Source: Anaerobaca lacustris (GTDB taxonomy: Bacteria > Planctomycetota > Phycisphaerae > Sedimentisphaerales > Anaerobacaceae). From it: a stretch of 44,831 bases of DNA. This document shows, in pieces, positions 32,902-41,262 of the stretch; within the stretch, counting starts at the first letter, position 1; every line of letters starts with the position of its first letter. Where the stretch lies: positions 1-44,831 of the forward strand of contig NZ_JASCXX010000034.1 of NCBI RefSeq assembly GCF_030012215.1, read 5' to 3'. A program made the translations under genes and the position numbers. The notes below the pieces were generated by a model, which had not been told where the DNA came from, made no database searches, and saw only the letters and a program-made list of their open reading frames with translations.

Positions 32902-33126
32902 ATGCAGGTGCAGTTAACGGCGGTATTCAAGGAAGTGGCGGAAGGCTATATCGGGTTCGTTGAGGAACTGCCGGGCGCCAATACCCAAGGCGCCACATTG
33001 GAGGAGGCTCGGGCAAATCTGGCAGAGGCCATTCAATTGGTTCTGGAGGCCAATCGCGCGTTGGCTCAGGAGTCCCTCGAGGGCCAGGATGTGATCCGCG
33101 AGTCCGTCACCATTACGGCAGCATGA
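32902..33126 (+). CDS. hicB: HicB-type antitoxin, short form
   Basis: A 74-residue protein with the partial RNase H fold of HicB: VQLTAVFKEVAEGYIGFVEE, LPGANTQGATLEEARANLAE, AIQLVLEANR. It has no C-terminal helix-turn-helix or ribbon DNA-binding domain, so any autoregulation must use the toxin complex or another protein. CGGGAGG is the ribosome site. It overlaps hicA in an ATGA junction; antitoxin-first order is one of the two arrangements known for this family. Confidence 0.9.
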   Translation: MQVQLTAVFKEVAEGYIGFVEELPGANTQGATLEEARANLAEAIQLVLEANRALAQESLEGQDVIRESVTITAA

Positions 33127-33308
33127 AACGGCGAGACTTGATCCAACACATCATGCGGCAGGGTGGCCAGCTTCTTCGCGAGGGGGGCAGTCATACCATC
33201 TTTGTCCATCGCGGCACCCGAAAGGCAGCAACAGTTCCGCGACACCGTGAAATCAGCGATTTCCTCGCCCGCAAGATCTGTCGCGATCTTCAGATTCCGG
33301 AACCATAA
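33123..33308 (+). CDS. hicA: HicA-type mRNA interferase toxin
   Basis: A 61-residue toxin with a double-stranded-RNA-binding-like fold: MKRRDLIQHIMRQGGQLLRE, then GGSHTIFVH with the conserved catalytic His, then VPRHREISDFLARKICRDLQ. HicA inactivates mRNA when not held by HicB. Length and motifs look intact. It overlaps hicB by four bases. Confidence 0.92.
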   Translation: MKRRDLIQHIMRQGGQLLREGGSHTIFVHRGTRKAATVPRHREISDFLARKICRDLQIPEP

Positions 33309-33386
33309 TCGCGCGGTCCGGCATCTGTATCTTGAAGCCGGTGCCGAGCCTGTGGGACGTCCCGTTCCCAAGGGAGCGGGGAGAGA

Positions 33387-33415
33387 TTGACAGCGGCAGG
33401 GGAATCGGCTAAAAG
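33387..33415 (+). promoter_or_regulatory. Candidate coaX-mnmE promoter
   Basis: A perfect TTGACA (33387-33392) and TAAAAG (33410-33415) are spaced by 17 bases, about 60 bases before coaX. Confidence 0.48.
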
Positions 33416-33477
33416 CGCTGTTTATGGCGTCGAGAAGAGGCGCCGATTCGCAGATCTGAAGATCCCGAGTGTGGTGT

Positions 33478-34272
33478 ATGAATATCGTAGCGGTGGATAT
33501 TGGCAATACGAACGTGTCGGTCGGCCTTTTCCTGGACGGCAAGGAGGAGTCCATTCAGTCGCTGCCGGGGGCGGGCGAGGCTGACCTGCGGGATTGCCTG
33601 GTCTCCGCCTGGCAGAAGATTCCCGTTCTGGAGTCTTCGACGCAGGGCAAGCGGGACGGCGTGATCGTCGTCGGCAGTGTCAAGCCGGTGTGGACCGAAC
33701 TGGTCCGCAGAATGGCCGGTGAATCCCTCGGCGAGGAGATTCGTGTCGTCGGCGAAGACATCCCGCTGCCGATGTCGGCCTGGGTCGATGAGCCGGAGAA
33801 GGTGGGCGCCGACCGGATCGTCTCGGCGGCGGCCGCCTATGCCGTGGTGGAAGACGCGGTCGTCGTCGCCGATTTCGGCACAGCGGTGACGATCGATCTG
33901 GTCGATGCCAAGGGTGTCTTCCAGGGGGGCGTCATCTGTCCCGGCTTCGAGATCAGCGCGCAGGCCCTGAAGGACAACACCGCGAAACTGCCCAAAGTGG
34001 TCGTGCACCGGCCGACGACACCCTACGGCAAGAACACGGCCGACGCGATCAACTGCGGCCTGTACTATTCGATCATCGGGGCGCTGGAGGAGATCGTGCG
34101 ACGCTACGCCGAGGAGATCGGGCACTGGCCGCAGACCGTCATCACCGGCTCGGCCGCTGCGATGATCAAGGACGATTGCCCCTTCGTCGACAACTACGTC
34201 CCCCACCTCGTCGTCAAGGGCATCGTCCTGGCCTACGTCAAGCACCTCGAAAGCCAAAGCGAGATGGACTGA
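33478..34272 (+). CDS. coaX: Type III pantothenate kinase
   Basis: A 264-residue kinase of the ASKHA fold. MNIVAVDIGNTNVSVGLFLD holds the DxGNTN phosphate loop, DEPEKVGADRIVSAAAAYAV and ADFGTAVTIDLVDAKGVFQG are the family motifs, and GGVICPGFEISAQAL is the substrate region. It phosphorylates pantothenate in the first step of coenzyme A synthesis, in the cytoplasm, and usually needs a monovalent cation. The start at 33478 is chosen by alignment to the family N-terminus. The mnmE-like gene follows 4 bases after its stop. Confidence 0.95.
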   Translation: MNIVAVDIGNTNVSVGLFLDGKEESIQSLPGAGEADLRDCLVSAWQKIPVLESSTQGKRDGVIVVGSVKPVWTELVRRMAGESLGEEIRVVGEDIPLPMSAWVDEPEKVGADRIVSAAAAYAVVEDAVVVADFGTAVTIDLVDAKGVFQGGVICPGFEISAQALKDNTAKLPKVVVHRPTTPYGKNTADAINCGLYYSIIGALEEIVRRYAEEIGHWPQTVITGSAAAMIKDDCPFVDNYVPHLVVKGIVLAYVKHLESQSEMD

Positions 34273-34276
34273 GATC

Positions 34277-35461
34277 ATGGGTCTTTTCGCGGCCGTCATG
34301 ACCGGACCGGGGGCGGGGGCGATTGCCACGATCCTGCTCGTCGGCGAGTCGGCTCACGGCGTTCTGTCGGACATCTTCCAGCCGTCCGGGAACAGACCTC
34401 CAATCTTCCAGGCCGGCCGCATTCTGCTCGGCCACATCGTCGACGGCGACGACACGGTCGATCAGGTCACCATCGGCTGCGAGGGACCGGGCACGTTTGC
34501 CATCCACTGCCACGGTAATCCGCTCATCGTCGAACGGATCATGAAGCTGCTGCAAGGCCGCGGCGTCGAGTTGCTTGCCGCCGAACGCCTGTTGGCCCGG
34601 ACCTTTGCCGCCGAGCAGCCGAACGATTCGATTGCCGTCGAGGCAAAGTTGGCGCTTGCGAAGGTCAAGACCCTGGAGGGCGTCCGAATCATCGCCTCCC
34701 AGATGGAAGGGGGGCTGTCGCAGAAGGTCCGCCAGTGGTCGCTCGAAATCGATTCGGTGGCGGCGGACGAGATCGCACGCCAGGCCCGGCAGATCTTGCG
34801 TGACAGCGAGGTCGCTCGACCGATTGTCTCCGGCTGCACGCTTGCGCTGATCGGGCCGCCCAATACGGGCAAGAGCACGCTGCTGAACGCCCTGGCCGGA
34901 TGCGAGAAGGCCATTGTCACGGACATCGAAGGCACCACGCGTGACTGGGTCTCTTGCGAGATTCTCATGGGCCCTCTGGCGGCCACCGTCATCGACACGG
35001 CGGGCCTCGACGCCGATGCGGTCGCGGCCGGCCGCGATGAGATCGACCCAGCCGCCCAGGCCCGGAGCATCGAGATTCTTCATCGCGCCGACCTGGTTCT
35101 GCTGGTCCTGGACCTCAGCCGTCCGGAGGTCCGCATCGACCCCAAGCTGCTCGAAACACTGGCCGGCAAGCGCGTCGTGACCGTCCTGAACAAGTCCGAT
35201 CTGCCGCCCCGTCTCGACCCCGCCGCACTACCCGCCCGTCTGGGCGCGCCGGTCCGCATCAGCGCCAGGCACGCCACCGACCTCGACAACCTGATCGGCG
35301 CGATCGGTCGCACTCTCGGCGTCGCCGACTTCGACCCACACACCCCCATCGCCTTCACCCCCCGTCAGAAAGCCCTGCTCGAACGCCTGGCATCCGCCGC
35401 CGCACCCTCCAATCCCGCCGCCACCATCGCCACCCTCCGGCACGGCCCAGTCGAAGGTTGA
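34277..35461 (+). CDS. mnmE: MnmE/TrmE-like GTPase lacking the C-terminal Cys motif
   Basis: A 394-residue protein. The N-terminal part (AAVMTGPGAGAIATILLVGE, FAIHCHGNPLIVERIMKLL) matches the tetrahydrofolate-binding domain of MnmE, and helices flank a G domain with GPPNTGKST (193-201), DIEGTTRDW, DTAGLD and NKSD. Typical MnmE is about 450 residues and ends in a CIGK motif whose Cys is needed for tRNA U34 modification. Here the protein stops after FTPRQKALLERLASA with a short Pro/Ala tail, so that end is missing. It may be a GTPase with a changed role, or a lineage-specific form. Confidence 0.88.
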   Translation: MGLFAAVMTGPGAGAIATILLVGESAHGVLSDIFQPSGNRPPIFQAGRILLGHIVDGDDTVDQVTIGCEGPGTFAIHCHGNPLIVERIMKLLQGRGVELLAAERLLARTFAAEQPNDSIAVEAKLALAKVKTLEGVRIIASQMEGGLSQKVRQWSLEIDSVAADEIARQARQILRDSEVARPIVSGCTLALIGPPNTGKSTLLNALAGCEKAIVTDIEGTTRDWVSCEILMGPLAATVIDTAGLDADAVAAGRDEIDPAAQARSIEILHRADLVLLVLDLSRPEVRIDPKLLETLAGKRVVTVLNKSDLPPRLDPAALPARLGAPVRISARHATDLDNLIGAIGRTLGVADFDPHTPIAFTPRQKALLERLASAAAPSNPAATIATLRHGPVEG

Positions 35462-35471
35462 TCGTCGGTTG

Positions 35472-35501
35472 TTGGCCACAGGGCGCTTGGTATGGTATAA
35501 T
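35472..35501 (+). promoter_or_regulatory. Candidate leaderless promoter of the MNT gene
   Basis: TTGGCC (35472-35477) and a perfect TATAAT (35496-35501) are 18 bases apart. The start codon follows the -10 after only 6 bases (GCGGTC), so transcription would begin at or next to the ATG. Confidence 0.6.
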
Positions 35502-35507
35502 GCGGTC

Positions 35508-35777
35508 ATGATTTCTCCGACTGACCGAGAGCAGATTGAGGCGATTTGCCGCAAGTACGGCGCCAGGAGGGCTCTCTTGTTTGGCTCCAGCCTTGATGCG
35601 AGCCGCGAAGCGCGCGACATCGATCTGGCCGTGGAAGGTGTCTGTCCCCGCGATTTCTTCCGTTTCTATGGGGAGTTGATGTTTGCCCTGTCCAAGCCAG
35701 TCGATGTGATTGACCTCTCCGGCCAGTCGAAGTTCCTTGACCTCGTGCGGCGCGAGGGAGTACTCCTGTATGGCTGA
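35508..35777 (+). CDS. mntA: MNT-type nucleotidyltransferase (antitoxin)
   Basis: An 89-residue minimal nucleotidyltransferase. [20 protein letters not shown] has the GS signature and the DxD metal pair (DID), and [20 protein letters not shown] closes the domain. In MNT-HEPN toxin-antitoxin pairs this protein blocks the HEPN RNase by adding AMP to its Tyr. It overlaps the HEPN gene by 8 bases. ATG 35508 fits the -10 position and the family start. Confidence 0.9.
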   Translation: MISPTDREQIEAICRKYGARRALLFGSSLDASREARDIDLAVEGVCPRDFFRFYGELMFALSKPVDVIDLSGQSKFLDLVRREGVLLYG

Positions 35778-36198
35778 TTTGAGGGAGCGAGTAGAATCTG
35801 AATATGAAGCCATTCGAAAGACTCTGGCCGCAATGCCGACGCATCGTCGGCTGGAGAGCCTGTCCGTCCTGGAACTGGCGGGCGTTGCCGCACTCCTGCA
35901 CAACTTCTACAACGGCATTGAGAACGTCATCAGACAGGTCTTCGCAGCAGAGGGCCTGAACCTTCCCGACGGTCCGGCCTGGCATCGTGATCTCCTCTTG
36001 GCTGCCGTCCGGCACAGTATCCTTGCTGAAACGACGGCGGAGCAGTTGAGCCGGTTCCTTGCGTTCCGACACTTCTTCAGTCATGGCTATGCCCTTGATC
36101 TCGATCCCGAACGGATGGCGTCGTTGGTTGCCGATGCCCGGATTGTCTTTGAGGTTGTGCAGCAAGAGATCGAGCGACGCTTGCGCACTGGCGACTGA
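35770..36198 (+). CDS. hepT: HEPN-domain toxin (HepT-like)
   Basis: A 142-residue all-helical HEPN protein. The RNase motif R-x4-H-x-Y is RHFFSHGY (R100, H105, Y107); the Tyr is the residue AMPylated in studied MNT-HEPN systems. [20 protein letters not shown] is the usual helical packing region. It is translated from inside the end of the MNT gene. Both catalytic residues are present, so it should be active when unmodified. Confidence 0.9.
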   Translation: MADLRERVESEYEAIRKTLAAMPTHRRLESLSVLELAGVAALLHNFYNGIENVIRQVFAAEGLNLPDGPAWHRDLLLAAVRHSILAETTAEQLSRFLAFRHFFSHGYALDLDPERMASLVADARIVFEVVQQEIERRLRTGD

Positions 36199-36229
36199 GA
36201 CCCGGGTGGGTATCTTCGCAGTCTCAGAG

Positions 36230-36257
36230 TTGTTGGAGGGGCCGGTTTCGGTATAAT
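36230..36257 (+). promoter_or_regulatory. Candidate leaderless promoter of mutS
   Basis: A perfect TATAAT (36252-36257) is followed after 6 bases (CGCGGC) by the mutS ATG. A weak TTGTTG (36230-36235) is 16 bases upstream. GGAGGGG at 36236-36242 is too far from the ATG to be its ribosome site. Confidence 0.55.
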
Positions 36258-36263
36258 CGCGGC

Positions 36264-38912
36264 ATGACGGAATCGAAGGACAATTTGACGCCGGCGATGC
36301 GGCAGTTTCATCACTTCAAGGCCAAGCACCCGGACTGCATTTTGTTCTTCCGGATGGGCGATTTCTACGAGACGTTCTTCGACGACGCCAAGACCTGCTC
36401 GAAGGTGCTGGGCCTGACGCTGACCAGCCGGGGCAAGAACGGCCCCGACCCCGTCCCGCTGGCGGGCGTGCCGTACCACGCGGTGGATGGGTATCTCAAG
36501 AAGATGCTCCAGGCGGGTTATCGCGTCGCCGTCTGCGAGCAGGTCGAAGACCCCAAGACCGCCAAGGGCGTGGTCAAGCGGGACGTGGTCCGCATCGTCA
36601 CGCCGGGCACGCTGACCGACGAGATGCTGCTGGAGGACAAGAAGGATAACTTCCTCTGCGCGATCCATCTCGACGCCAAGGGCTTCGCCGTGGTCAGTTG
36701 GGTCGATCTCTCGACGGGACACTTCTTCGTGCAGCGCGTCCCCGAGCGCGATCTGCTCGACGAGTTGCAGCGTCTGGCGCCCGCCGAGTGCCTGCTGGCC
36801 GACCGGCGGGGCGAGCTGTTCGACGCCGAGACGCGCCGGCTTTCGTCCGACATCGGGCGGCTGACCCATGCCATCGTCACGGAGCGGCCCGGCTGGTACT
36901 TCGATCCGTACCAGGCCCGCCAGCGCCTGCTCAAGCACTTCGGCGCCGCCACCCTCGAAGGCTTCGGCATCGGCGACAGCGACCAGGACCTGATCCCGCC
37001 GGCCGGCGCCGTGATCGAATACCTCAACGAGACGCAGAAGACCGCGCTCGGCCACATCCAGAGCCTGCGCAAGATCAGCCGGAGGAACTTCCTCCAGGTC
37101 GATCCGACCTCGCTGCGGTCGCTCGAAATCCTTCAGACGATTCGCGGCGAGACGCGCAAAGGCTCGCTGCTGAGCTGCCTCGACGAGACGCTCACCGGCA
37201 TGGGCGGGCGGATGTTTCGCAACTGGCTGTGCATGCCGCTCTGCGACGTCGAGGCGATCGAGGCCCGGCAGGACGCCGTCGAGGAACTTACGGGCGCCGT
37301 CGACAAGCTGACCGAGCTGCGCGGGCGACTGGGCAATATCGCCGACACCGAGCGGATCGCCGCACGCATCAGCACGTTCCGCGCCGGCCCGCGCGACATG
37401 CTGGCTCTGGCCGGCACGCTGGGCCAGATTCCGGCGCTGCGCGAGCTGCTGGACGGGTCCGAAGCGGGACTGCTGCGGAACCTGGCCGAACGCTGCGACA
37501 GCATGGATGAGCTGGCGCATCTGCTGGAGGCGGCTATCGATCCGGACTGTCCCGTCCACCTTCGCGACGGCGGGTTCATCCGTCCCGGCTTCTCAGCCGA
37601 GCTGGACCGTCTGCGTTCGATCTCGAAGGACGGCCAGAGCTGGCTGCGCGACTACCAGAAGCAGCAGGTCGAGCGGACGGGCATCGCGAACCTGAAGGTC
37701 GGATACAACAAGGTCTTCGGCTACTACATCGAGATCTCGCACGCTTCGTCCGGAAAGGTCCCGCCCGACTACGTCCGCAAGCAGACGATCAAGAACGCCG
37801 AGCGCTACATCACCGAGCCGCTCAAGGAATACGAGAACGAGGTCCTCACCGCGCAGGACCGCGCTTTGGAACTGGAGCAGCGATTGTTCGAGGACGTTCG
37901 GCAGGAGGCGGCAACCTATGTGCTGCGATTGCAGCAACTCGCCGAGACCGTCGCCCAGTGCGATTGCCTCGCCTCGCTGGCCCACCTCGCCGCCCGGCGC
38001 AAATACGTTCGGCCCAGGATCACGACCGACACGCGGATCGTCATCCGCGACGGCAAGCACCCCGTCCTGGCCGAGACGCTCGGCGCCGAGTTCGTGCCCA
38101 ACGACGTCGAGCTGGGCGCCGGGTCCGGTGACATCGCGGTGATCACCGGCCCGAACATGTCCGGCAAGAGCACCTACATCCGCCAGACCGCGCTGCTGGT
38201 GCTGATGGCCCAGACGGGTTCGTTCATCCCGGCCAAGGAGGCCGAGATCGGCCTGGTCGATCGCATCTTCACGCGGGTCGGCGCTTCCGACGAGCTGACA
38301 CGTGGCCAATCGACCTTCATGGTCGAGATGACCGAGACGGCCAACATCATCAACAACGCCACCGCTTGCTCGCTGGTGATCCTCGACGAAGTGGGGCGCG
38401 GCACCAGCACATATGACGGGTTGGCCCTGGCCTGGGCGATCACCGAGCACCTGGCGACCAAGGTGGCGTGCCGAACGCTGTTCGCGACGCACTACCACGA
38501 GCTGACCGAGCTGGCGGAGCTGTTCGCCAACGTCCGCAACCTGAACGTCGCGGTCCGCGAGTGGATGGACGAGGTGGTCTTCCTGCACCGCATCCTGCCG
38601 GGCGGCACCGACAAGAGCTACGGCGTGCACGTCGCCAAGCTCGCCGGCATTCCCAAGTCGATCCTCCGCCGCTCGCAGGAGATCCTCGAAGAGCTCGAAT
38701 CGACGTTTGCCAAAGAGGCCACCGGCGACCGTCTCGCCCGACACAAGACCAAAGAGCCCGAAGGCGACGCCCTGTTCGTCCAGAAACACAAGTCCGTCCT
38801 CGACCGCCTCGCCACCATCGACCTCGACAACCTCACCCCCCTCGAAGCGATCAACCTGCTCAATCAGATCAAGACCGAAATCGCCGGCGACCACGATTCG
38901 AGCAGTGGATAG
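36264..38912 (+). CDS. mutS: DNA mismatch repair protein MutS
   Basis: An 882-residue MutS1. The mismatch-reading motif is in FFRMGDFYE near the N-terminus (F-x-E at the FYE end). The ATPase domain has Walker A GPNMSGKST (629-637), FTRVGASDELTRGQSTFMVE, DEVGRGTSTYDGLALAWAI and ATHYHEL. The C-terminal helices (ILRRSQEILEELE) mediate dimerisation. It recognises mispairs and starts repair with MutL, which is not in the window. Full length. It lies between two MNT-HEPN modules that face it from both sides. Confidence 0.98.
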   Translation: MTESKDNLTPAMRQFHHFKAKHPDCILFFRMGDFYETFFDDAKTCSKVLGLTLTSRGKNGPDPVPLAGVPYHAVDGYLKKMLQAGYRVAVCEQVEDPKTAKGVVKRDVVRIVTPGTLTDEMLLEDKKDNFLCAIHLDAKGFAVVSWVDLSTGHFFVQRVPERDLLDELQRLAPAECLLADRRGELFDAETRRLSSDIGRLTHAIVTERPGWYFDPYQARQRLLKHFGAATLEGFGIGDSDQDLIPPAGAVIEYLNETQKTALGHIQSLRKISRRNFLQVDPTSLRSLEILQTIRGETRKGSLLSCLDETLTGMGGRMFRNWLCMPLCDVEAIEARQDAVEELTGAVDKLTELRGRLGNIADTERIAARISTFRAGPRDMLALAGTLGQIPALRELLDGSEAGLLRNLAERCDSMDELAHLLEAAIDPDCPVHLRDGGFIRPGFSAELDRLRSISKDGQSWLRDYQKQQVERTGIANLKVGYNKVFGYYIEISHASSGKVPPDYVRKQTIKNAERYITEPLKEYENEVLTAQDRALELEQRLFEDVRQEAATYVLRLQQLAETVAQCDCLASLAHLAARRKYVRPRITTDTRIVIRDGKHPVLAETLGAEFVPNDVELGAGSGDIAVITGPNMSGKSTYIRQTALLVLMAQTGSFIPAKEAEIGLVDRIFTRVGASDELTRGQSTFMVEMTETANIINNATACSLVILDEVGRGTSTYDGLALAWAITEHLATKVACRTLFATHYHELTELAELFANVRNLNVAVREWMDEVVFLHRILPGGTDKSYGVHVAKLAGIPKSILRRSQEILEELESTFAKEATGDRLARHKTKEPEGDALFVQKHKSVLDRLATIDLDNLTPLEAINLLNQIKTEIAGDHDSSSG

Positions 38913-38935
38913 GACTGACCGGGAACGGACGTGCC

Positions 38936-39271
38936 TCAGATACGCATGATTTCTTCGAGTCGAACGACGAGTCCGGGCAGATCCTCCGTGACCGTTCGCC
39001 ATACGATGTCGAGGTTCACATCGAAGTATCCATGGATGAGCCGGTCGCGCATTCTGGCGGTCTTCTTCCACGGCAGATCGGGGTGCTCCTGGCGAAAGGT
39101 GGGTGAGATGCCCTTGGCGGCCTCGCCGATGACCTCAAGCAGGTGGACCAACGACAGACATAGCTTGCGGTCGGTATCCAAGCTCGATCTCTGCTGACCG
39201 CGTGCCATCTCCATCGCTTCACGGGCCGCATCGCGCATGTGGCCAAGTCGGGTCTTGTCATCCACGTGCAT
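38936..39271 (-). CDS. hepT: HepT-like HEPN toxin (DUF86 type)
   Basis: A 111-residue DUF86/HepT protein. HLLEVIGEAAKGISPTFRQE, HPDLPWKKTARMRDRLIHGY and then FDVNLDIVW are the classic family text, with R-x4-H-x-Y at R75, H80 and Y82. It cleaves RNA unless AMPylated by the MNT partner. Its start lies inside the end of the MNT gene (14-base overlap), and it converges on mutS with a 23-base gap. It belongs to a different subgroup from the HEPN protein at 35770. Confidence 0.93.
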   Translation of the reverse strand: MHVDDKTRLGHMRDAAREAMEMARGQQRSSLDTDRKLCLSLVHLLEVIGEAAKGISPTFRQEHPDLPWKKTARMRDRLIHGYFDVNLDIVWRTVTEDLPGLVVRLEEIMRI

Positions 39272-39563
39272 ACTGCACCTCCGCCTGGGCGATGACTCTG
39301 TCGCGGAAGTAGCGGCTCAGGTCCTCCGGGGTCCGCAGGTCTACCTTGCGTCCGGCGAAGAGGGCCGACAACTCGTCTTCCATGTCGGACAGCCGGAAGA
39401 AACTCGGCACCTGGCCCGGCTCGAAGTCCACGAGGACATCGACATCGCTGTCCGGGCCGAAATCGTCCCGCAGGGCGGAGCCGAAAAGCGCCAGCCGCAC
39501 GATGTGATGCCGCCGACAGAAATCGGCGATTTGGTCTCTATCGATATCGAGTTTTCCGTTCAT
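39258..39563 (-). CDS. mntA: MNT-type nucleotidyltransferase (antitoxin)
   Basis: A 101-residue minimal nucleotidyltransferase: IVRLALFGSALRDDFGPDSD holds the GS motif and the start of the DVDV metal pair, then VLVDFEPGQVPSFFRLSDME. The catalytic acids are present. It is the first gene of the minus-strand MNT-HEPN pair. Start 39563 has GAGG about 9 bases upstream; 39578 in frame is the alternative. Confidence 0.92.
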   Translation of the reverse strand: MNGKLDIDRDQIADFCRRHHIVRLALFGSALRDDFGPDSDVDVLVDFEPGQVPSFFRLSDMEDELSALFAGRKVDLRTPEDLSRYFRDRVIAQAEVQYARG

Positions 39564-39758
39564 ATGCAGATGCCTCAAAGGCGATCTTATACTTCACAGC
39601 CAACAGCGTCAACACCCGTGCGATCAACCGTGTCCATCCAGAGTTCAAGGCAAGGCCACTTCGGACACAGCGGGCCGAGGCTGCCACCCCGATGCTCGGA
39701 ATATCTTCACGCACACCGGATAAGCGCTTTCTCGCCTACGATTCGGCATCGGGCGATC

Positions 39759-40487
39759 TCAGCTTTCTCTGTACCAGAAGTAGACGCCGGGACGTAACTC
39801 CCTGCGCTGTTCATCGTACATCCCTGGCCCGGACACGGGTGTTTCCATCTTCGGATCGCCGATCACCAGGCCGAATGTCCCGGCTTTGCTTTGGTCCCAA
39901 CTCAGACGTACGCAAGGCCTGCCCTTGGCGTCGAGTTCCAGTCGAACGTTGTCAGTCAGGTACCTCAAGACCTTTGGCTGCTCCTCCTTGCTGAGATATC
40001 GGCCGGGGCGAGGTGTGTCGTGGTTTCGATCCTCCATACAGTCGTTCGGATCCAGCGACATCGCCCACGCCTGGAGGGCGTCGATATCGGTCCACAACTC
40101 CAATTGTGTGATGAAACCTCGGGCGAACAACCCGTGGCCATACGGCGTCTTGCCGGTCCAGAACAAAACATGCGCGATGACAATCCCGACGACTACGGCC
40201 AGCCATAGGCCCGCCGCAGTCTTTCGCCTGGCGCGCAGGCTCCGTACGAATCGCACGCAAGCCGCCATGAGCAACACCGCCCACGCAACGAAAGCGACAC
40301 AGGATAACAACAAGGCGAGCGCAGCCGACATGAGAAAACCGGCTATCCAGTAAACCAGTCCCAACGGCCCCAGAATGACGCCGGACAACACCGCCAATCC
40401 CAGCAGCCACGCCTTGCCGTGGTGCCTATCGATCCAGCGTCCCCCAGAGATTCGGGGTCCTCGCTCTGTATCCACAGTCATCCGCAT
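39759..40487 (-). CDS. Unknown membrane protein, paralogue of the gene at 9511
   Basis: A 242-residue protein with four or more hydrophobic segments (about 22-40, 42-62, 65-85, 100-120), then a soluble domain with LQAWAMSLDPNDC and VRLSWDQSKAGTFGLVIGDP. Matching stretches in the protein at 9511-10266 show shared ancestry. The insert DTPRPGRYLSKEEQPKVLRY is not in the relative. GAGG lies 5 bases before ATG 40487; ATG 40481 is also possible. Function unknown. Confidence 0.8.
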   Translation of the reverse strand: MRMTVDTERGPRISGGRWIDRHHGKAWLLGLAVLSGVILGPLGLVYWIAGFLMSAALALLLSCVAFVAWAVLLMAACVRFVRSLRARRKTAAGLWLAVVVGIVIAHVLFWTGKTPYGHGLFARGFITQLELWTDIDALQAWAMSLDPNDCMEDRNHDTPRPGRYLSKEEQPKVLRYLTDNVRLELDAKGRPCVRLSWDQSKAGTFGLVIGDPKMETPVSGPGMYDEQRRELRPGVYFWYRES

Positions 40488-40690
40488 TTGTCCTCGTCCA
40501 GACGTGGCACGCCGGCGTGAACGAGCATCTTCCCCGGCTACCAGCCTCGTATTCGCCGGCTGGTTCCGCACGATGCGATCGTCTCAATCGCGGTGCGACC
40601 ATCGTAGTCAGAAGGCTGTCGAAGAGCAAGGAAAACGCACGATGGAAAATACCATGCGGGATCCGGGGAAGCATTTTGGGATGGTCGTTT

Positions 40691-40714
40691 GTAGTGGCGT
40701 CGTCAGACGCTGTC
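40691..40714 (-). repeat. Inverted relative of the 10892 element
   Basis: GTAGTGGCGTCGTCAGACGC then TGTC matches, in reverse complement with a few changes, the element next to the ABC transporter start at 10892-10918. Confidence 0.5.
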
Positions 40715-40781
40715 TTCGTGCGTTTGTGGTGAAGTCGTGAGGTGTTACTCCCTTGCCATAGGAGGTGTGCCCTTTCGGCAA

Positions 40782-40834
40782 GCTCAGGGCCCGCCCTGAA
40801 CACCGTTGAAGTAGGGGCGACGCATGCGTCGCCC
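40782..40834 (+). repeat. Composite repeat: 29-bp block fused to REP-like palindrome
   Basis: GCTCAGGGCCCGCCCTGAAC then ACCGTTGAA (40782-40810) is the start of the 38-bp block seen at 12732 and, inverted, at 25543. Here it is followed by GTAG and the palindrome GGGCGACGCATGCGTCGCCC (40815-40834) instead of the GGCGAACG-type hairpin. Confidence 0.85.
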
Positions 40835-40936
40835 TCACCAGGATGGGCACACTACGAACGGCCTGCCATCCCCAAGCCCTGCGGGCTTGAGGCTGCCACC
40901 CACCGCGCCCGTTCCGGCGTGAGGCAGCTCCGGCGG

Positions 40937-41221
40937 TCAGTTGGGGATCCAGATTTTGCGAGCGTTGATCAACTCGATCCGCGGGCTCAGCATCAGCGGC
41001 GTCCGGGTCTTCGTGTGGAAGATCAGGCCCTTGTAAGCGGTCAGATACTGGTACTTTGTCGAGAAGATGCCGCCCTGGGCGCAGACCACCAACGGGTCGT
41101 CGGCCTTCCTGAGAAGCGTCTCGAAGTCGTTCGGCTCGACGGTGATGATGGCCCCGGAGGCCTTGATCGCATTGGCGATGGCCGCCGCGGCGGCTGCACC
41201 GGCTACAGCACCGTTCGTCAT
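40937..41221 (-). CDS. Small conserved-looking protein, unknown function
   Basis: A 94-residue protein. An Ala-rich N-terminal helix (VAGAAAAAAIANAIKASGAI) is followed by a compact domain with ITVEPNDFETLLRKADDPLV, VCAQGGIFSTKYQYLTAYKG and LIFHTKTRTPLML. It looks like a real small conserved protein, but I cannot name its family. There is no signal peptide by strict criteria; the Ala run may be a weak membrane segment. The PNPOx-like gene lies 41 bases upstream on the same strand. Confidence 0.78.
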   Translation of the reverse strand: MTNGAVAGAAAAAAIANAIKASGAIITVEPNDFETLLRKADDPLVVCAQGGIFSTKYQYLTAYKGLIFHTKTRTPLMLSPRIELINARKIWIPN

Positions 41222-41262
41222 GTTCAGCGCCTCCCTCGAATCGTCAGCGGTGAGACAAGTCC

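Larger units (their letters stand above)
40488..40936. other. 449-bp gap with dispersed repeats
   Basis: No credible gene. It holds an inverted copy of the 10.9-kb element (40691-40714), then the GCTCAGGGC block joined directly to the GCATGC palindrome (40782-40834). Confidence 0.6.
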
